Positions 16,261 through 25,766 are shown, numbered from the stretch's first letter. The stretch: 64,000 nucleotides of DNA from Buttiauxella ferragutiae (GCF_001654915.1 NZ_LXEQ01000065.1), one strand, 5' to 3'. Notes: generated by a model not told the origin, from the letters alone. Translations and numbers: made by a program.

Positions 16261-17418
16261 TTGAAAATTCGTCTCCCACGTCTCGCAGTACTCGTCATTG
16301 CTGCACTGCCAATTATGAGTTTTGCTCAAACTTCTCCCGATCCTGTTTTTGCTTCTGAAATAGCAGATCGTTATGCCAATCATATTTTTTATGGCAGCGG
16401 TGCTACAGGAATGGCAATGGTCGTGATTGATGGTAACCAGCGCGCTTTCAAAAGTTTTGGTGAGACACGACCAGGTAATAACGTTCGCCCGCAACTTGAC
16501 TCGGTTATCCGTATTGCTTCGCTAACCAAACTCATGACCAGTGAAATGCTGGTAAAAATGTTGGATCAGGGCAAGGTTCAGCTCAATGATCCATTAAGCA
16601 AGTATGCCCCTGGCGGAGTCAGAGTCCCTACTTATAATGGCAAACCCATTACACTGGTGAATCTGGCGACTCACACCAGCGCATTACCTCGTGAGCAACC
16701 TGGTGGTGCCGCGCATCGAACTGTGTTTACCTGGCCGACGCGTGATCAACGCTGGAATTGGCTCGCCAATGCAAGTTTAAAAAGCGCACCAGGTACAATT
16801 GCCTCTTATTCAAATCTCGCATTTGATCTTCTCGCCGATGCGCTAGCCCGGGCTGCAAACAAACCTTACCCTCAATTGTTCGAAGAACAAATCACCCGCC
16901 CATTGGGTATGAAGGACACAACATTTACTCCTTCACCTGACCAGTGCAAGCGCCTGATGGTGGCAGAGAAAGGTGCCAGTCCTTGCGATAATACACTCGC
17001 AGCGATTGGCAGTGGCGGCGTTTATTCGACACCTGACGACATGATGCGCTGGATGCAGCAGTTTTTGAGTTCTGATTTTCATCGTCGTAATACTCAAGCT
17101 GACAGAATGCAGACGCTTATCTATCAACGCACACAACTCTCCAAAGTTATTGGTATGGATGTTCCAGGAAAAGCCGATGCTTTGGGACTGGGTTGGGTGT
17201 ATATGGCACCAAAGAATGGTCGTCCTGGCATTGTGCAAAAAACAGGTGGCGGTGGCGGATTTATCACGTATATGGCAATGGTTCCGCAAAGCAATGTGGG
17301 AGTGTTTGTTGTCATCACACGCTCACCATTAACTCGTTTTGTGAATATGAGTGATGGTGTAAATGATTTAGTTTCTGAACTAAGTGGTTCCACGTCTCAA
17401 GCCGGCCCTGCGTCCTGA
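16261..17418 (+). CDS. ampH: D-alanyl-D-alanine carboxypeptidase/endopeptidase AmpH
   Basis: Periplasmic class C-type penicillin-binding protein that trims peptidoglycan peptides and helps recycling. The three active-site motifs are present: SLTK (Ser-87 to Lys-90), the tyrosine motif YSN and KTGG near the C-terminus. A signal peptide occupies residues 1-22. The sequence follows E. coli AmpH closely, including HIFYGSGATGMA, TSALPREQPGGAAHR and the Cys pair in PDQCKRL..SPCDNT. The start is a TTG at 16261, as I recall for E. coli AmpH; no in-frame ATG gives a signal peptide. It is convergent with iprA across a hairpin. Confidence 0.95.
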   Translation: MKIRLPRLAVLVIAALPIMSFAQTSPDPVFASEIADRYANHIFYGSGATGMAMVVIDGNQRAFKSFGETRPGNNVRPQLDSVIRIASLTKLMTSEMLVKMLDQGKVQLNDPLSKYAPGGVRVPTYNGKPITLVNLATHTSALPREQPGGAAHRTVFTWPTRDQRWNWLANASLKSAPGTIASYSNLAFDLLADALARAANKPYPQLFEEQITRPLGMKDTTFTPSPDQCKRLMVAEKGASPCDNTLAAIGSGGVYSTPDDMMRWMQQFLSSDFHRRNTQADRMQTLIYQRTQLSKVIGMDVPGKADALGLGWVYMAPKNGRPGIVQKTGGGGGFITYMAMVPQSNVGVFVVITRSPLTRFVNMSDGVNDLVSELSGSTSQAGPAS

Positions 17419-17422
17419 TAGA

Positions 17423-17450
17423 AAAGCAGGTCGATGTTTCGACCTGCTTT
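17423..17450. terminator. Bidirectional terminator ampH / iprA
   Basis: AAAGCAGGTCGA (17423-17434) and TCGACCTGCTTT (17439-17450) form a perfect 12-pair stem with the loop TGTT between two convergent genes. Confidence 0.85.
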
Positions 17451-17451
17451 C

Positions 17452-18072
17452 TCAATAACTGGTCGGCAGACGACCAACAGAAACCAGCTTACCTTTATCC
17501 ATCTCAATGTAATTACCTTTGCGTAGCGCAGACAATATTTCAGCAATTACAGAGCGTGATATTTTAGTTCTTTTTTGTATAAAACTAATGACCCCAATAC
17601 GCGCACGTAAATCAAAACTCCATGAGTCCATAATGAGCAACGTCACCCGAATCTGAGAATAGGTTGTTGTACCAATAAAACGAGAATCACGCCTTTCAAG
17701 CCCACGAACAACATAGCTTGTCCAGTGACATGCCTGTTGCCACAATCTATTTTTTTCAATAATTTCAGATGCAAGATGTGCGGGAACGGTGAACCCTTGG
17801 CAATCAGTTTGCGTAACCAAGCGATATTTAATTGGAGTCGTTTGGAATATATTTGCCAAACCTAGCAGAGTGGGAGCAGATACGAGCTCCATCAAAAGTT
17901 CGTCTGTTTCCCTGTGTAAAATAATACTCCCTTCGCTAAAAAACCAGATTAATGGTTCATTATGTTCATTAAACATACTTAATTCACTGTCTGCTGGCAA
18001 GGTGAATTTATTGCCAACCTCCACCAACCTGCTACGAATAGCTTCGAGCGGGGTTAATGGTTTTGTAATCAT
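17452..18072 (-). CDS. iprA: Winged-helix regulator IprA (YaiV)
   Basis: A 206-residue regulator of the CRP-like fold: a cyclic-nucleotide-domain-like N-terminal half and a C-terminal winged helix. The C-terminal stretch ISRSVIAEILSALRKGNYIE plus MDKGKLVSVGRLP matches E. coli YaiV/IprA strongly. IprA (inhibitor of hydrogen peroxide resistance) was named from Salmonella/E. coli work. The ATG at 18072 gives a length equal to E. coli; the upstream in-frame stretch has no better ribosome site. The gene lies between ampH and the autotransporter, the E. coli order yaiT-yaiV-ampH. The 150-base gap to the autotransporter stop suggests separate transcription. Confidence 0.88.
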   Translation of the reverse strand: MITKPLTPLEAIRSRLVEVGNKFTLPADSELSMFNEHNEPLIWFFSEGSIILHRETDELLMELVSAPTLLGLANIFQTTPIKYRLVTQTDCQGFTVPAHLASEIIEKNRLWQQACHWTSYVVRGLERRDSRFIGTTTYSQIRVTLLIMDSWSFDLRARIGVISFIQKRTKISRSVIAEILSALRKGNYIEMDKGKLVSVGRLPTSY

Positions 18073-18222
18073 AATAGATACTCTTTTATCTAATGATAGC
18101 TCAATAAAATGCCTGTCTCTATTCGAGACAGGCATCTTTATAATCACTTGATTCACTTTGAAGAGAATACTAAGGGGAGGCAAAAACCTTATATTCTGTG
18201 AGTCGTATAATTATTTATCTTA

Positions 18223-21063
18223 TTACCAAGTGTATTTAACACCCACGTTTGCCGACCAATCTTGGTCAACATCACCACCACCAAGGTAGTTAGTGTCAGC
18301 ATAGGCTGCAAAGTTTTTAGTGAAGCTGAACTGAGTACCAAGTCCTACGCGTACCGCAGAACCTTCCACCCCATTGTCAATATTGTCACCATTCACATCA
18401 GCACTATTGCCGTTAGAATCGTCATAGACGTACGCCAGCTTGAAGTAAGGAGTCAGAGCTTGATCACCGTAGTCGAAGGTATACCCAGCGTCCATACCTA
18501 ACTCATAACGCATGCTGTCATACGACTGGCTACCCACTTTCATATCATTGCTAAGTTGGTAGTTGTCGCCATCCTGGAACAGACCAGAAATAGAAGCATA
18601 AGGGGTCAGATAACCTTCCTTGCTGAGCTGCCAGTCGTAACCCAGTTTCAAGCCAAAGCCCCAGGCATCGGATGAAGCATCGCCACTTACTGCTGCGCCA
18701 TTGCTCATGGTTGCAGTCAGGTCATTGCTGTAATGGCTATAGCTCAGACTTGAATCAAAGAAGATATTGTTCTGGAAGCGAGCCGAAGAGTAGATACGAG
18801 CAGACTGGCTGTCTTGATCTACGCTACCGCTGTTATCATTGATATCGCCTTTCGCAAAGCCTGCTGCTGCACCGACAGTCCACTTAGCACTATTGCCTTC
18901 GATCTGTTTATCCAGACCAACCATGATACCACTTACATCCTGGTCATAGTTCAACACGCCATTGTCACCGGAGAAACCGCCACCGATGTAAGTGACCCAT
19001 GCACCGCCAGTATCACCTTCAGAATGACGGCCATTTGCCAGGCGGGTTGCCAGCGCGTCTTGCTCCAGGTTCCAGATATTGGTATTTGCAGAAGGAATGC
19101 TCAACGCCATGTTAGCGTAGTCAGTCAGCTCACCCTGCTTGAGCACAACGGTATTACCATACTGCTCAGCGTGATAGGTGTAAGCACCCAAATCAGCTTT
19201 GTTAGCAGCAGAGAAAGTTGCAGTGCTGTTCACATCGTTAACATAGATAATTTCTTTATCTTTATAGTTAGCAACAGAACCTGCACCCGTTGAATTATTG
19301 ATACGCACTTTGTAGTTACCAGCAGCCGCTACTGTTCCATCGTTGGTATCATCTACACTGAATTCTTGATCAGCATTGTTACTATTACCGTTACCATTAA
19401 TGGTCAGATGTCCGTCAGAGTTCATAGCAATTACGCCATAACCATAAGTCGCATCTTGAGTATTCGAGGTATTAGTATGACCATTCACTAAGTCAGCATC
19501 TAATACATAGTCGCTGCTATTGATGTTGAATACACCACCATTAGTCAGTTCCATTCTATCAGTGCTAAACAGGTTGGCATCGAAATCACCAGCACCAATG
19601 CTAAATTCGCCACCGTTAGAAACGGTAACAGTGTTAGCACGCAGGTAGGTGGTTTCATCAGTAAGATCGACTTTACTGTAACTATCAACAGTCAGATGGT
19701 CAGTGCCCACTTCACCGCCAGAACTCAGGTTCATCGTAGAACCGTTGGTCAGAGTAATTGAGTCTGACAGCAGAGAAGAATCTTGGGCTACGTTAACCTG
19801 AGAACCATTATTCACGGCCAGTGTATCAATATTGGAATTATTGACTGTATCCCATTCTGAACCGTTGTTCAGTGCAACGTTGAACACACCGCTCTGGAAA
19901 GTCTGATCATCGACAACATTACCCCAATGATCATAAGTAGAGTTTGGCTCAAGGCTGTTGACTGCAACATCGTACATGCTTGCAGGGCCAATAGCGTCAT
20001 AGCTGAATACAGCTGCACCAACCCACTTACTACCGTTATCCAGGGTGATATTCAGTTCGTCAACGTTCAGACTATCGTCAGCCCAACCGCCATTGGTATC
20101 AAGAACACCATTATCGATAGAATCATGACCACTTGGATAGAAATTAGCATTCCAGGTGCTGGCAAACGCAACATCGCCCATCAGGGTAGAATGGTCGAAT
20201 CTTACATTGTTTTTCATCGCATAATTTGATGCTGAACTATCAGCAAAAGACATTGCGATGTCGTTTACACTACCATCACCGTTATAGTCACTTGGTTCCT
20301 CAGAGTTACCATAGAAACCGTCGCCTTCCAGTGGGGTGTAAGCACCTGAAGTCACTGTAGAGTTAACAACAGAGATGTTGTTGTCCCAGGTGCGATATTC
20401 TGTGGCGTAATCTGTATTGCTGGTGTCCCCTTGAGACAGTGCAATACCGGCAACACGAGAGTTATCACTAATGTTGATATTGCTTTCAACATCTAGCGTT
20501 ACTGCTGCGCCCAAATAGGCATAATCAGCGGTGCGATACTGTTCTGATGCTGCTATAGCATCAGCATTCAAATAACTGTCAGTAAAATAGAAATATTCGT
20601 AATCGTCGTCAATTGTAGAATTAGCGATATTCAGAGTGAATACATCTCCATCAACCCACTTATAATCAACAGCAGTACCGTTCGTCCAGCCATAACCATC
20701 ATGGTCGTAAACTTTTTGAGAGGTAACCATACCGTGAATGACTGAGTTGGAAATGTTCAGCGTATTAGCATCACCATCTGCGTAATCATTATTCAGATAA
20801 TAAGTAGAGATAACGCCGTTTACTACATCGTTATTGAAGGTTTGATCATAAGCGCCATCTGCCGCATTGTTATAGATATAACCATCATAAGTAATATAGT
20901 TAAGCTTATCGGCATTTTCCCAATCGCTCCAGCTAAAAGCGGTGGTCGCGTCATCGTGATAACCGAAAGTGTTATAAGTAGTAGCATTTGCCTGAGAAGC
21001 AATTGCCAAAGTGCAGGCTAATGCTAGTTGTGATACAACGAGTTTCTTTTTCCAAGAGTGCAT
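18223..21063 (-). CDS. AIDA-I type autotransporter adhesin (YaiT/UpaC/EhaC locus)
   Basis: A 946-residue type Va secreted protein. Residues 1-27 form a signal peptide ending SQANA; residues about 28-660 are a passenger rich in Asn, Asp, Ser, Thr and Tyr, with repeated LNISNS/LNIANS/ITLTNGS-type strands expected for a beta-helix; about 680-946 form the 12-strand barrel ending in VGVKYTW with a terminal aromatic. The signal peptide and position next to yaiV match the UpaC/EhaC/YaiT autotransporters of E. coli, which promote biofilm formation. The reading frame is complete. GAGGAGG lies eight bases before the ATG. The passenger contains a DYNGDGSVND calcium-loop-like motif. It has no protease or esterase motif that I can see. 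Confidence 0.9.
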   Translation of the reverse strand: MHSWKKKLVVSQLALACTLAIASQANATTYNTFGYHDDATTAFSWSDWENADKLNYITYDGYIYNNAADGAYDQTFNNDVVNGVISTYYLNNDYADGDANTLNISNSVIHGMVTSQKVYDHDGYGWTNGTAVDYKWVDGDVFTLNIANSTIDDDYEYFYFTDSYLNADAIAASEQYRTADYAYLGAAVTLDVESNINISDNSRVAGIALSQGDTSNTDYATEYRTWDNNISVVNSTVTSGAYTPLEGDGFYGNSEEPSDYNGDGSVNDIAMSFADSSASNYAMKNNVRFDHSTLMGDVAFASTWNANFYPSGHDSIDNGVLDTNGGWADDSLNVDELNITLDNGSKWVGAAVFSYDAIGPASMYDVAVNSLEPNSTYDHWGNVVDDQTFQSGVFNVALNNGSEWDTVNNSNIDTLAVNNGSQVNVAQDSSLLSDSITLTNGSTMNLSSGGEVGTDHLTVDSYSKVDLTDETTYLRANTVTVSNGGEFSIGAGDFDANLFSTDRMELTNGGVFNINSSDYVLDADLVNGHTNTSNTQDATYGYGVIAMNSDGHLTINGNGNSNNADQEFSVDDTNDGTVAAAGNYKVRINNSTGAGSVANYKDKEIIYVNDVNSTATFSAANKADLGAYTYHAEQYGNTVVLKQGELTDYANMALSIPSANTNIWNLEQDALATRLANGRHSEGDTGGAWVTYIGGGFSGDNGVLNYDQDVSGIMVGLDKQIEGNSAKWTVGAAAGFAKGDINDNSGSVDQDSQSARIYSSARFQNNIFFDSSLSYSHYSNDLTATMSNGAAVSGDASSDAWGFGLKLGYDWQLSKEGYLTPYASISGLFQDGDNYQLSNDMKVGSQSYDSMRYELGMDAGYTFDYGDQALTPYFKLAYVYDDSNGNSADVNGDNIDNGVEGSAVRVGLGTQFSFTKNFAAYADTNYLGGGDVDQDWSANVGVKYTW

Positions 21064-21555
21064 TTATCATCCCTCCTCAGGGACTAGATCTTATGTTGGT
21101 CCATCAATAGTCAATGCAGTAAGCGGTAACCACTAATACATGTAACGTTATTAGTGAGAGGATTATTATGTTCCAATAGCAAATCGTTCAATTAATTTCT
21201 GCTGTAAGTACGAAAACAGATTTATACCTAAAAAGTGTTATTTCATACAAAATGGAGAAACATTTTAAACATCAATGACATTCATTAAAAAAAGCACAAC
21301 ACATATAAATAACGCATAAATTTCACAGCTCACTTAAATACAAAGTATCATTCAACAAACAAATAAAAACAGAGGTAACATATAAGACAATGCCATATTA
21401 ACGATTAACATTAAATTTATTGGAATTAATTAAAACTTATTAAGGCGGATTGTTTTAATAGATCACTTGAGGCTTCAGGGTAATAGTAAATAAAGAAGGG
21501 TAGGTAACACGTATAACCTTATAGTTTCCAGAAAGACGTATTACCTTTGGTTCAA
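21064..21555. other. AT-rich intergenic region between proA and the autotransporter gene
   Basis: About 490 strongly AT-rich bases. It must contain the autotransporter promoter and the end of the proBA transcript. I looked for the tRNA-Thr that follows proA in E. coli and find none, nor any integrase or repeat. AT-rich DNA of this type is often bound by H-NS, which is inference. Confidence 0.55.
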
Positions 21556-22809
21556 TTACGCTCGGATTGTATCGTCGCCGAATCCAATCCATTTATAAGT
21601 CGTGAGCGCTTCCAGCCCCATAGGGCCACGAGCATGAAGTTTCTGCGTACTTACCGCAACTTCGGCACCAAGGCCAAACTGGCCGCCATCGGTGAAACGT
21701 GTTGAAGCATTCACATAGACGGCAGAGGAATCAACTTCATTCACAAAGCGGTTCGCATTACGCAGTGTACGAGTCAAAATCGCGTCAGAGTGTTGTGTGC
21801 CATGTTCCCGGATATGGTCAATAGCGTCATCAATATTAGCGACAACTTTCACATTCAAATGCAGTGACAACCACTCGTCATCATAGTCTTCTGCTTTTAC
21901 AGGCAGTACTTCCGCAGGCCCATTCTGTAACAGTGGCAGAGCCTTTTCGTCAGCATGCAATGTTACGCCAGATTCAGCCATTTGTTGGCTTAGCGCAGGC
22001 AAGAAGTTTGCTGCTATTCCTTGATGGACCAGTAAGGTTTCTACTGTATTGCAGGTACTTGGACGCTGAGTTTTGGCATTAACAATAATTCTCAGTGCCG
22101 GCTCAAATTCAGCACTGTCATCCACAAAGATATGGCAAACACCAATCCCACCGGTAATAACTGGAATCGTTGATTGCTCGCGACAGAGTTTATGTAGGCC
22201 TGCGCCACCACGAGGAATCAGCATGTCTACATAACGATCCATGCGTAGCAGCTCATTCACCAGTGCGCGATCGGGACTTTCTATCGCCTGAACCGCTGCC
22301 GCAGGTAGGCCACACTCCGTCAGCGCTTGTTGAATAACCTTGACCGTTGCGGCATTAGTGCGCCAGGTTTCTTTCCCGCCACGCAAAATCGCTGCATTTC
22401 CTGTTTTCAGGCACAGTGAAGCAACATCAACCGTAACATTAGGACGAGCTTCATAAATCACACCAACTACACCTAATGGAACACGCCGACGCTCAAGACG
22501 TAAACCACTGTCCAGCACACCGCCATCAATGATTTGACCCACTGGATCTGCCAAATTGCATACCTGACGAACATCATTCGCAATGCTACTCAGACGTGAA
22601 GGAGTGAGTTGTAATCGGTCTAACATCGCTTCGCTTAGGCCATTGGCCTTTGCTTCGGCCAGGTCTTTTTCGTTGGCTTCCAAAATAGCTGCAGCCTGAG
22701 CTTCCAGATTATCTGCGATACATTCCAGCGCGCGGTTTTTTTCGCGGCTGGAGAGCAGAGCCATCTGATAAGAGGCAGCTTTAGCTGCTTTACCCATTTT
22801 TTCCAGCAT
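21556..22809 (-). CDS. proA: Gamma-glutamyl phosphate reductase
   Basis: Second enzyme of proline synthesis: reduces gamma-glutamyl phosphate with NADPH to glutamate semialdehyde. The 417-residue length is standard. The sequence has the aldehyde-dehydrogenase-like signatures VIYEARPNVTVDVA, LCLKTGNAAILRGGKE and the catalytic cysteine in QRPSTCNTVETLL, and ends with ARGPMGLEALTTYKW. It lies 10 bases downstream of proB in a two-gene operon. Its 3' side borders the autotransporter control region instead of tRNA-Thr. Confidence 0.97.
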   Translation of the reverse strand: MLEKMGKAAKAASYQMALLSSREKNRALECIADNLEAQAAAILEANEKDLAEAKANGLSEAMLDRLQLTPSRLSSIANDVRQVCNLADPVGQIIDGGVLDSGLRLERRRVPLGVVGVIYEARPNVTVDVASLCLKTGNAAILRGGKETWRTNAATVKVIQQALTECGLPAAAVQAIESPDRALVNELLRMDRYVDMLIPRGGAGLHKLCREQSTIPVITGGIGVCHIFVDDSAEFEPALRIIVNAKTQRPSTCNTVETLLVHQGIAANFLPALSQQMAESGVTLHADEKALPLLQNGPAEVLPVKAEDYDDEWLSLHLNVKVVANIDDAIDHIREHGTQHSDAILTRTLRNANRFVNEVDSSAVYVNASTRFTDGGQFGLGAEVAVSTQKLHARGPMGLEALTTYKWIGFGDDTIRA

Positions 22810-22819
22810 TGCCTGCTCC

Positions 22820-23923
22820 TTAGTTAACTATCATATCGTCACGATGAACGGCTACTGGGCCATATTCGTAGCCAAGAATTTCACCGATCTGTTGAGAGTG
22901 ATGACCTGCGATACGACGCAAAGCGTCACTATTGTAGCGACAAACACCATGGGCAATATCGCGGCCTTCAAGGCTGCGAATGCGAATAACTTCACCGCGG
23001 GAAAAGTTTCCAGTGACGTTTTTGATACCCTTTGGCAATAAAGAGCTTCCGCGTTCAAGAATCGCCGCAAGCGCGCCATCATCGACCGTGATTTCACCTG
23101 CAGGAGGCGCACCAAATATCCAACGTTTGCGGTTTTCTAATGGTGATTGTTGAGCATGGAAACGAGTCCCCACTGGCGTACCCGCCATAACATCACCAAT
23201 CACCCCGGGTTTGCTGCCAGCCGCAATGACTACGTCGATACCTGCGCGGCAAGCGACATCAGCAGCCTGCAATTTCGTCCCCATGCCGCCAGTTCCCAGG
23301 CCAGACACGCTATCACCAGCTATTGCTCGCAGTGCGTCGTCAATGCCGTGAACTTCTTTAATGAGTTCAGCTTCAGGGTTATTACGCGGATCAGCAGTAA
23401 ATAACCCTTGTTGGTCAGTCAGCAGTAATAGTTTATCTGCACCAGCCAAAATGGCTGCCAGCGCAGACAGGTTGTCATTATCACCAACTTTGATTTCTGC
23501 GGTTGCAACGGCATCGTTTTCATTGATTACCGGCACGATGTTGTTATCAAGCAGTGCACGTAAAGTGTCACGAGCATTAAGGAAACGTTCGCGATCCTCC
23601 ATATCGGCACGCGTCAGCAGCATCTGCCCAACATGAATGCCATAAATAGAAAACAGTTGTTCCCAGAGCTGGATCAATCGACTTTGACCAACGGCTGCCA
23701 GTAATTGCTTGGATGCAATGGTTGCGGGCAGTTCGGGATAACCTAAATGCTCGCGACCCGCAGCAATTGCCCCAGAGGTCACAATAACAATGCGATGCCC
23801 GGAGGCGTGAAGTTGTGCGCACTGACGCACCAGCTCAACAATATGAGCTCTATTCAGGCGGCGCGAGCCACCGGTTAATACGCTAGTGCCTAGTTTTACC
23901 ACCAGCGTCTGGCTTTCACTCAT
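22820..23923 (-). CDS. proB: Glutamate 5-kinase
   Basis: First, feedback-controlled enzyme of proline synthesis; phosphorylates glutamate. The protein has 367 residues, as in E. coli. It has the amino-acid-kinase domain (VVKLGTSVLTGG, VTSGAIAAGREHLG, INENDAVATAEIKVGDNDNLSA, GTGGMGTKLQAA) followed by a C-terminal PUA domain (about 275-367). The start is the ATG at 23923; a longer reading frame to 23941 lacks support. First gene of proBA, divergent from phoE with 294 bases between. Confidence 0.97.
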   Translation of the reverse strand: MSESQTLVVKLGTSVLTGGSRRLNRAHIVELVRQCAQLHASGHRIVIVTSGAIAAGREHLGYPELPATIASKQLLAAVGQSRLIQLWEQLFSIYGIHVGQMLLTRADMEDRERFLNARDTLRALLDNNIVPVINENDAVATAEIKVGDNDNLSALAAILAGADKLLLLTDQQGLFTADPRNNPEAELIKEVHGIDDALRAIAGDSVSGLGTGGMGTKLQAADVACRAGIDVVIAAGSKPGVIGDVMAGTPVGTRFHAQQSPLENRKRWIFGAPPAGEITVDDGALAAILERGSSLLPKGIKNVTGNFSRGEVIRIRSLEGRDIAHGVCRYNSDALRRIAGHHSQQIGEILGYEYGPVAVHRDDMIVN

Positions 23924-24060
23924 GATTCTCTGCCGTTTCAACGAAATTGGAAAATTAAAATACCAGATGACGTTGTAGCAGGAGTGACGCGGCTTGCCAA
24001 CAGGCTCAGAAGGAAAACAGAGATTTGGATGTAAAGTGATCCATAAACGTAGCGGCCAAT

Positions 24061-24080
24061 TTTGTCATTTTTATGACAAA
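24061..24080. promoter_or_regulatory. Palindrome in the proB-phoE divergent region
   Basis: TTTGTCAT (24061-24068) and ATGACAAA (24073-24080) form an eight-base inverted repeat around TTTT. Each arm resembles half a Pho box, so it may be a second PhoB-related site, or a weak stem. It lies 37 bases upstream of the clear Pho box. Confidence 0.35.
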
Positions 24081-24116
24081 TACAAATAATTACTATTATT
24101 TAAACTTTCTCTTACT

Positions 24117-24134
24117 TTGTCATAAATCTTTCAT
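24117..24134 (+). promoter_or_regulatory. Pho box (PhoB site) of phoE
   Basis: TTGTCATAAATCTTTCAT matches the 18-base Pho box consensus (CTGTCATAWAWCTGTCAY) at most positions, including both TCAT-type half repeats 11 bases apart. It lies about 84 bases before the phoE start codon, in the expected place to activate it under phosphate limitation. Confidence 0.7.
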
Positions 24135-24217
24135 CTCCAAACGATAAAACTCTCTGCGTTTTTTAACGGAATACTTTCCGATTAAATTTTAGCGCGAATA
24201 CACTATTGGGATGAAAA

Positions 24218-25318
24218 ATGAAGAAAAGCACATTGGCAGTAATGGTATTGGGTTTTCTGGCATCATCAACATATTCGCATGCAGCGGAAATTTATAATAA
24301 AGATGGCAACAAACTCGACCTTTACGGAAAAGTAAAAGCTGAACACTATCTAAGTGATAACAAGTCTGTAGATGGCGATCAGTCTTATGTACGTATCGGT
24401 TTTAAAGGTCAGACACAAATTAATGACCAATTAACGGGTTTTGGTCAGTGGGAATATCAAGTTGCTGCTAACAAAATTGAAGGTGATGCGAATACAACCA
24501 AAACTCGTCTGGCGTTTGCAGGGTTAAAAGCAGGTGATATTGGTTCCTTCGATTATGGCCGTAACTACGGCGTTCTTTATAACATCGCCTCTTACACCGA
24601 TATGATGCCTGAGTTTGGTGATGACTCTTACACTAAAACCGATAACTTCATGACGGGCCGTGCAAACGGTGTGGCAACCTATCGTAATAACACCTTCTTT
24701 GGTCTGGTTGATGGCCTGAAACTTTCCTTGCAGTACCAGGGGAAAAACGAGAATGACGGGCGTGCTACCAGTAAGCAAAACGGTGACGGTTTTGGTACTT
24801 CCTTATCTTATGACATTGCTGATACTGGCCTGACTATTGGTGCGGGTTACTCTAACTCCAACCGTACTTTGGCACAGAAAAACCTGGCCGTGGGCACTGG
24901 TGATAATGCCGAAGCCTGGACCACTGGTTTGAAATACGATGATCACAATGTTTATCTGGCAGCAATGTATGCAGAAACACGTAATATGACACCCATTTCC
25001 GGCACTGCATCTATTAATGGTGTAAACAGAAGCATTAGTGGTTTCGCAAATAAAAACCAGGCGTTCGAAGTTATTGCACAATATCAATTTGACTTTGGTC
25101 TACGCCCTTCCTTGGGTTATGTCCAGTCTAAAGGTAAGGATATTGAAGGTGTGGGTGATGCGGATTTGGTTAAATATATTGATATTGGTGCCACGTATTA
25201 CTTCAATAAAAACATGTCAGCTTTTGTTGATTACAAAATTAACCAACTGAGCGACGACAATGCCCTAAATCTGAACAGCGATGATGTTGTCGCATTAGGT
25301 TTAGTTTATCAGTTCTAA
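24218..25318 (+). CDS. phoE: Phosphoporin PhoE (outer-membrane porin)
   Basis: Trimeric outer-membrane porin of the OmpC/OmpF/PhoE family, preferring anions such as phosphate. The 366-residue precursor has a signal peptide of about 22 residues and a mature AEIYNKDGNKLDLYGKVKAEHYLS start. The loop 3 region keeps NYGVLYNIASYTDMMPEFGDDSY, and the last residues LVYQF end in the terminal Phe needed for assembly. Identity as PhoE instead of OmpC/F rests on position (proB-phoE-crl, as in E. coli) and the Pho box upstream. GGGATGAAAA precedes the ATG. A strong terminator follows. Confidence 0.93.
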   Translation: MKKSTLAVMVLGFLASSTYSHAAEIYNKDGNKLDLYGKVKAEHYLSDNKSVDGDQSYVRIGFKGQTQINDQLTGFGQWEYQVAANKIEGDANTTKTRLAFAGLKAGDIGSFDYGRNYGVLYNIASYTDMMPEFGDDSYTKTDNFMTGRANGVATYRNNTFFGLVDGLKLSLQYQGKNENDGRATSKQNGDGFGTSLSYDIADTGLTIGAGYSNSNRTLAQKNLAVGTGDNAEAWTTGLKYDDHNVYLAAMYAETRNMTPISGTASINGVNRSISGFANKNQAFEVIAQYQFDFGLRPSLGYVQSKGKDIEGVGDADLVKYIDIGATYYFNKNMSAFVDYKINQLSDDNALNLNSDDVVALGLVYQF

Positions 25319-25326
25319 GATTCGGG

Positions 25327-25366
25327 TAAAAAAAAAGTCCCCACCTGGCCGGTGGGGACTTTTTTT
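25327..25366. terminator. Bidirectional terminator phoE / crl
   Basis: GTCCCCACC (25337-25345) and GGTGGGGAC (25351-25359) pair perfectly, flanked by an A-run on the left and a T-run on the right. It serves the convergent phoE and crl transcripts. Confidence 0.92.
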
Positions 25367-25766
25367 ATGCTGATAACTTTACCGGTTTTTCCGTAAAATC
25401 TTGTGCCGGAACTAATCCAAGACCCAATGTACTTAATAACTCACGCAAGCGCTCATGGAAACCACGCAGTGTTTGCTCAAGTCTTTCATCCACTTCTTTA
25501 TCTTTCGCGGCCGTCGCAGTCCATTTACCGTCTTTGTCGAACAGACCAAACTGCCAGGTATAGGTAAATTGTTTTTCCTGAGCTTCCAACTCCATCCACC
25601 AGCCCCAGAATTCACGTTTCTCTGGTGCAGGCTTCACATTGACGCACACAGCCAGGCAATCGAAGAAGAAACGGTTATCTTCACATTGCTCTTCCCGGAT
25701 ATATGGGCCAAGCGAGGCAAATTTTTTAATCAATCTACTTTTCGGGTGTCCACTTGGTAACGTCAT
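25365..25766 (-). CDS. crl: RpoS-binding factor Crl
   Basis: Crl binds the stationary-phase sigma factor RpoS and favours its assembly with core RNA polymerase, affecting curli and other regulons. The 133-residue length and MTLPSGHPKSRLIKKFASLGPYIREEQC N-terminus segment are typical, as are FFFDCLAVCVNVKPAPEKREFWGWW and the conserved tryptophans. With iraP and dgcC nearby, three RpoS-pathway genes occur in this window. Complete and ordinary. Confidence 0.96.
   Translation of the reverse strand: MTLPSGHPKSRLIKKFASLGPYIREEQCEDNRFFFDCLAVCVNVKPAPEKREFWGWWMELEAQEKQFTYTWQFGLFDKDGKWTATAAKDKEVDERLEQTLRGFHERLRELLSTLGLGLVPAQDFTEKPVKLSA

Noticed and set aside
21064..21555. tRNA-Thr or integrase remnant after proA
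   Set aside because: No cloverleaf-like sequence, no T-arm GGTTCGA motif on either strand and no integrase-like frame.
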